DNA of 10,870 nt from Phoronis ovalis (Eukaryota > Phoronida > Phoronidae), in assembly GCA_028565635.1 (NCBI GenBank), contig JAOXYB010059034.1:1-10870 (forward strand). The letters are read 5' to 3'. This document shows positions 9,201 through 10,870 of this stretch, piece by piece. How positions within the stretch are numbered: the first letter of the stretch is position 1; each line of letters starts with the position of its first letter. The translations under genes and the position numbers were made by a program. The notes under the pieces were generated by a model, which saw only the letters and a list, made by a program, of their open reading frames with translations, was not told the origin of the DNA and made no database searches.

Positions 9201-9792
9201 TGCAACAATGACACCAGATATAAACTATTTGATGGTGACAAAATAAAGTGTAAGTTAACATATAAAGAAGAGGAAACGGTTCCTGTTACCATAGACCAAG
9301 AAATTTGTCAAAATGGTTTACAACACATTGACTTGGCATTAGTTAGATGTCCAAACCAGTTTAATGATATCGTAATTATAACAAAGTGTGATTCCATCAC
9401 TGGTGCTGAAAGTCATCTGATTTCAAAGAGCATTGGAGCAGCTGCAGGTGTAACAGAAATTCAGGTGATTTATATACCATTTATTTACTATTATTTGTTA
9501 AAACTAGTTGCAGATTTGTCTAAAATTTTCTCGACCACTCAGAAGTTATAAATGCATACCTCATATCCCAGACTGTACTAAACTTAGCAACTAAATGTTA
9601 AAATCGAAAGTCTGCTGTCATAGCTTTTTATTGTTCTGGCATTCAGTACGAATGTTGTTCTTTGGTTAATAGATTACATTTGAAACTAATGTTAATAGTT
9701 TAATACGAGGACTGGTTAAGAATACTGTAGGAACCTTCTTTTTCAGGAACCTTTTGATGAACCAATGAACAGATTCAACAGTAACAGGAAAG
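180..9792 (+). CDS. Partial multi-exon gene: 2A-led LRR-ZU5-ZU5-UPA protein (PIDD1-like layout)
   Basis: This entry is the whole gene model; its exons are listed separately. The eight exons are 180-265, 762-840, 939-990, 1262-1358, 2658-4007, 7157-7723, 8599-9464 and 9747-9792. All introns are GT-AG and the phases agree at every junction (1, 2, 0, 1, 1, 1, 0), giving about 1,047 codons without a stop. Domain order is hydrophobic leader, 2A motif, 15 LRRs, ZU5, ZU5, UPA-like region. Known relatives with LRR-ZU5-ZU5-UPA are PIDD1-type proteins, cytosolic scaffolds that end in a Death domain and build caspase-activating or NF-kB complexes. An innate-immune or cell-death sensor role is inferred from this layout. 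Neither the start codon nor the C-terminus is in view. The LRR-to-UPA part is firm. The three exons before the 2A exon rest on splice signals and phase alone. Confidence 0.8.
266..761 (+). other. Intron 1
   Basis: GT-AG intron of 496 bases from gtaagtaa to a ttctag acceptor. It is AT-rich. I saw no repeat, RNA gene or further exon in it; the short antisense open frame at 454-642 has no coding character. Confidence 0.45.
762..840 (+). CDS. Exon 2: short polar linker, with two tandem donor sites
   Basis: The acceptor is ttctag at 761. The first two bases complete a valine codon with the last base of exon 1, and 25 open codons follow, including HNEIPATFIHRTRSTVMEAE. The exon ends at a perfect consensus donor, cag|gtgagt, after 840 (phase 2). 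A second donor, gaa|gtaagc, lies eight bases earlier, after 832 (phase 0). Using the later donor joins exon 3 in frame; using the earlier donor joins the 2A exon directly in frame. Both products are open, so two leader isoforms are possible. I recognise no domain; the segment is polar with several basic residues. Confidence 0.45.
939..990 (+). CDS. Exon 3: small serine/asparagine-rich exon
   Basis: A 52-base exon between a cctcatacag acceptor and a gtatga donor. It enters in phase 2, completing an arginine codon, and leaves in phase 0, exactly what exons 2 and 4 require. The 17 codons read EGSSKNSGNNLNKYIFG, a polar linker-like stretch with no recognisable domain. A stop follows at once if the donor is not used, which limits the exon's 3' edge. 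This is the least certain exon, because exon 2 can also reach exon 4 directly through its earlier donor. It may be a cassette exon. Confidence 0.4.
1262..1358 (+). CDS. Exon 4: mini-exon carrying the 2A-like ribosome-skipping peptide
   Basis: The 97-base exon runs from a gttttctccag acceptor to a consensus donor, gtatgtaa. It enters in phase 0 and leaves in phase 1, matching the LRR exon. It reads YGGGCNG, then a hydrophobic run and 2A motif, LVMMLLLLLSGDVEVNPGP, then DYPKCC. In the known 2A family (motif D-V/I-E-x-N-P-G-P) the ribosome fails to form the last Gly-Pro bond, releasing the upstream chain and restarting at proline. Similar hydrophobic 2A leaders are known in front of NLR-type receptors of sea urchin and sponge, where the sequence can also act as a signal peptide. 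Two adjacent ATGs (1289-1294) could give a minimal leader if translation starts here. Skipping activity is inferred from the motif and has not been shown. Confidence 0.8.
1310..1339 (+). other. 2A-like motif S-G-D-V-E-V-N-P-G-P
   Basis: All key 2A residues are present: D (1316-1318), V, E, any residue (here V), N, P, G, P. The predicted skip lies between Gly 1334-1336 and Pro 1337-1339. The preceding LVMMLLLLL supplies the hydrophobic, helix-prone upstream part that 2A activity usually needs. Confidence 0.85.
1359..2657 (+). other. Intron 4, between the 2A exon and the LRR exon
   Basis: GT-AG intron of 1,299 bases from gtatgtaa to an attatttttaag acceptor. It is AT-rich throughout with several A/T runs. 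I found no exon compatible with the phase 1 junction, no RNA gene and no clear repeat. The antisense open frame at 1857-2084 looks like chance. Confidence 0.6.
2658..4007 (+). CDS. Exon 5: leucine-rich repeat domain, about 15 LRRs, in one exon
   Basis: The acceptor is at 2656-2657; bases 2658-2659 complete a glycine codon with the 2A exon, and the reading starts WNVSGDKYEEIN. About 15 LRRs run from 2759 to 3814. The first four and last three are divergent; repeats 6-12 are nearly identical 23-residue units of the form LxxLxLxxxxLTSLPExIS, typical of the PIDD/SHOC2-like LRR class. A C-terminal cap follows (about 3815-3932), with QPPIELCKQGTPAVLEYL, the motif that closes the LRRs of many PIDD- and ROCO-like proteins. 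Then comes a Lys/Ser/Gly-rich linker up to the donor gtaagaat. The exon leaves in phase 1. LRRs form a curved binding surface; the ligand cannot be told from the sequence. No in-frame ATG opens this exon, so it depends on upstream exons. Reading past the donor gives a 34-residue tail and a stop at 4106-4108. Confidence 0.93.
3098..3580 (+). repeat. Seven 69-bp tandem units coding LRRs
   Basis: Seven exact-length 69-base units begin at 3098, 3167, 3236, 3305, 3374, 3443 and 3512. They fall into two classes by their middle codons: a SHIK class (units 1, 2, 6) and an EGNQ/EGNR class (units 3, 4, 5, 7). Third codon positions are also conserved, which points to recent duplication or gene conversion as well as protein-level constraint. 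Confidence 0.9.
4129..4134 (+). promoter_or_regulatory. Possible intronic polyadenylation signal AATAAA
   Basis: AATAAA lies 20 bases after the stop (4106-4108) reached if the LRR exon's donor is ignored. Together they would allow a short, LRR-only isoform. The intron is AT-rich, so a chance match is quite possible. Confidence 0.25.
5066..5103. repeat. Short perfect hairpin in intron 5
   Basis: CTAGAATACT (5066-5075) is matched by its exact reverse complement at 5094-5103. An inner ATGT/ACAT pair would extend the stem around a six-base loop. There is no sign of a terminator or RNA gene around it. Confidence 0.5.
6010..6501. mobile_element. Divergent ~490-bp fold-back (inverted-repeat) element in intron 5
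   Basis: The core arms are 6261-6282 and 6315-6336 (20 of 22 bases pair). Matching continues outward on both sides: GATC-AACTCA at 6215-6229 pairs with TGAGTTTGATC at 6371-6381, and TTGCT-ATTTTTAT blocks pair next. The outer ends near 6010-6038 pair with 6473-6501 around CTGTGG. The centre is near 6298, so the left arm has roughly 85 extra bases. No open frame inside resembles a transposase. This fits a non-autonomous fold-back or MITE-like element. I could not define target-site duplications. Confidence 0.6.
7157..7723 (+). CDS. Exon 6: first ZU5 domain and acidic linker
   Basis: The acceptor is cag at 7156 and the donor gtaagaaa at 7724; the exon is phase 1 at both ends. ZU5 spans about 7180-7566. 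It opens with HQIGPDGGDLSSEGLTIKVE, the conserved start of ZU5 domains (G-G-x-L then a beta strand), continues through YLVPAPVIFGF and KPVTVKVKL, and ends with GDYLVYTCTRFSTHLPL. ZU5 is a beta-sandwich domain of ankyrins, UNC5, ZO-1 and PIDD1. In PIDD1 the last strand carries a self-cleaving His-Phe-Ser; here the matching place reads Arg-Phe-Ser (7540-7548), so self-cleavage is doubtful. After the domain comes a Ser/Asp/Glu-rich linker with a WL-EGFQ remnant that resembles the sequence after the second ZU5. Confidence 0.9.
7724..8598 (+). other. Intron 6, between the two ZU5 exons
   Basis: An 875-base AT-rich intron from gtaagaaa to gtatttttag. It contains the tRNA-like SINE fossil listed separately. 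Open frames at 7872-8072 and the 5' part of the frame from 8454 are intronic read-through with no domain. Confidence 0.75.
8184..8270 (+). mobile_element. tRNA-like segment, probable degraded SINE head
   Basis: TGGCTTAGTGGTTAA at 8191 matches a pol III A box, and GGTTTGAGGCC at 8246-8256 matches a B box (consensus GGTTCGANNCC). They are 55 bases apart, longer than in most tRNAs. The T-stem is only partly paired and I could not fold a proper acceptor stem, so this is not a working tRNA. A tRNA-derived SINE relic fits best; the tail and ends are not clear. Confidence 0.4.
8599..9464 (+). CDS. Exon 7: second ZU5 domain plus UPA-like region
   Basis: The exon starts after tttttag at 8598 (phase 1) and ends at cag|gtgatt after 9464 (phase 0), the only nearby donor that keeps the frame into exon 8. 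The second ZU5 (about 8634-9021) opens HQIGPDGGVLSNKNVTVHVE and closes GDYLFYKCTRFSKQLAV. It is about half identical to the first ZU5 and again has Arg-Phe-Ser (8994-9002) where PIDD1 has His-Phe-Ser. From about 9090 to 9410 follows a UPA-like region with alternating strands, including FDGDKIKCKLTYKEE. UPA domains follow ZU5 in PIDD1, UNC5 and ankyrins and pack against it. The region is cysteine-rich, with a CKLCLNC cluster and a CHC. The UPA call is by position and pattern and is less sure than ZU5. Confidence 0.88.
9465..9746 (+). other. Intron 7
   Basis: A 282-base GT-AG intron from gtgattta to cttctttttcag. Nothing else is visible in it. Confidence 0.6.
9747..9792 (+). CDS. Exon 8: short exon after the UPA-like region; gene continues
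   Basis: A 46-base exon after a strong T-rich acceptor, ending at aag|gtaaca. It enters in phase 0 and leaves in phase 1. With the end of exon 7 (VTEIQ) it reads EPFDEPMNRFNSNRK, a charged, linker-like stretch. In PIDD-type proteins the next part would be a Death domain, but I see no further exon before the window ends. The exon is short, so the call relies on its splice sites and on the frame fit to exon 7. Confidence 0.55.
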
Positions 9793-9868
9793 GTAACAAT
9801 TGAATATTTTACCAGCCGTCTATAAATGTTTTTGTCTCAAAATTACTTTTTCCATTCATATTTTGTGT

Positions 9869-10870
9869 AGACTGGCGGCCATGTTTGTTCTCGAAAGGGC
9901 ACGTAACATTGCGCTTATAGCCGCGAAGACAAAGCCCTACCTGGATGATTCATAGGTGGTTCTAGGAAGACTATAGGTTGGTGGGCGTAATAGGCTAGGT
10001 GACATTGTAAAATGACCTTGACAAGTAGGTCAAATGCCATTACGAAACTTCGACATTTTTTGCCATGCCTAACACTTTCTTTGTCTCGCAATAACTGCTT
10101 CAGTTTTTATCCAATTAGCTCCATATTTGGTTCAGAATAAGTACTGGTCAAAGTACAAGCTATGTGTAATATTGACCCGGATTACTTCCAATATGGCCGA
10201 CTGGCAGCAATGTTTATTCCCGAGAGGTCACGTAACGTTGCGTCTATAGCCGTGAAGACGAAGCACTACCTGGACGATTCAAAGGTGGTTCTAGGAAACC
10301 CATAAGTAGGTTGGTGGGCGTAATAGGCTAGGTGACATTTTGAAATGACCTTGACAAGTAGGTCAAATACCAAAACGATTCATGGACATTTTTTGCGGGG
10401 GTAACACTTTCTTTGTCTCGTAATAACTGCTTTAGTTTTTATCTGATGAGTTCCATATTCGGTACAGAGTAAGTACAGGTCAAAGTACTGGTTATGTATA
10501 ATATTGACCCGGATTACTTCTAAAATGGCCGACTGGCGGCTTTTGGTTTGCGAGAATGCACATCATAATAACAGCTTCAGTTTTTATCTGGTCAGTTTCA
10601 TATTCGGCATATAGTAAGTCCAGGTCTCAGTACATGACGTGTATAATTTGGACCTAGATTATTTGCAATACGGCCGACTGGCGGCCATGTTTGTTCCCGA
10701 GAGGGCAACTAACGTTGCGTTTATAGCCGCAAAGATGAAGCGCTGCTTGAATGATTCAAAGGTGGTTCTAGAAAGACCTTAGCTTGGTGGGCATAATAGG
10801 CTAGGTGACATTTTAAAATGACCCTGACAAGTAGGTCAAATGCCGCAACGATTCTTGGACATTTTTTGCC
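9869..10870. repeat. Tandem satellite-like array, unit about 330 bp, at least four copies
   Basis: Units start at the shared ACTGGC near 9871, 10200, 10532 and 10677, so the spacings are 329, 332 and 145 bases. Unit 3 lacks an internal block of about 190 bases, and unit 4 runs off the window. Shared blocks include TATAGCCG, GGTGGTTCTAG, GTAATAGGCTAGGTGACAT and GACATTTTTTGC. The array is visibly richer in GC and CpG than the gene's introns. No open frame spans a unit. It lies in or just after the gene's last visible intron. Confidence 0.9.
10013..10032. repeat. Everted AGGTCA-type half-sites in satellite unit 1
   Basis: TGACCT, an 8-base spacer TGACAAGT, then AGGTCA. The same arrangement recurs at 10346-10365 and, with TGACCC, at 10819-10838. 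The shape matches an ER8 nuclear-receptor element; function is unproven. Confidence 0.4.

Noticed and set aside
9441-9450. Alternative donor gcag|gtgtaa at the end of exon 7
   Set aside because: It would join exon 8 in phase 1 and hit a stop after three codons, whereas the donor after 9464 keeps the frame open.

Overview
This is AT-rich eukaryotic, metazoan DNA with a single gene on the + strand, interrupted by introns. The sequence does not name the organism. The introns (0.1-3.1 kb), the LRR/ZU5 immune-type gene, the 2A-like motif and the interspersed and tandem repeats suggest a marine invertebrate. I favour a lophotrochozoan such as a bivalve mollusc; echinoderm, amphioxus or sponge are alternatives. 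This placement is inference.

I could chain eight exons by splice signals and reading-frame phase: 180-265, 762-840, 939-990, 1262-1358, 2658-4007, 7157-7723, 8599-9464 and 9747-9792. Every junction keeps one open frame, giving about 1,047 codons. The gene is open at both ends: its start lies upstream of 180 and its C-terminus beyond 9792, probably past the window. In order the product has a hydrophobic leader (exon 1), a short polar stretch (exons 2-3), a hydrophobic run ending in a perfect 2A ribosome-skipping motif (exon 4), about 15 leucine-rich repeats in one exon, a first ZU5 domain, a second ZU5 domain followed by a UPA-like region, and a short exon that leads out. LRR-ZU5-ZU5-UPA is the layout of PIDD1, where a Death domain follows; none is visible here.

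The notable point is the 2A motif upstream of the LRRs. If active, it would release a leader of at least 97 residues and a separate LRR-ZU5 protein of at least 950 residues that starts with proline. If skipping fails, the hydrophobic leader stays attached and could send the receptor to a membrane or the secretory route. The 2A exons form a block with phase 1 at both ends, so it can be removed without breaking frame.

The introns and 3' flank hold a divergent ~490-bp fold-back element (6010-6501), a tRNA-like SINE fossil (about 8184-8270), a short perfect hairpin (5066-5103), and from about 9869 to the window end a tandem satellite with a ~330-bp unit. Each full-length satellite unit carries an everted pair of AGGTCA-type half-sites. 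I see no tRNA or rRNA gene, CRISPR array, bacterial operon, or intact transposase or reverse transcriptase.
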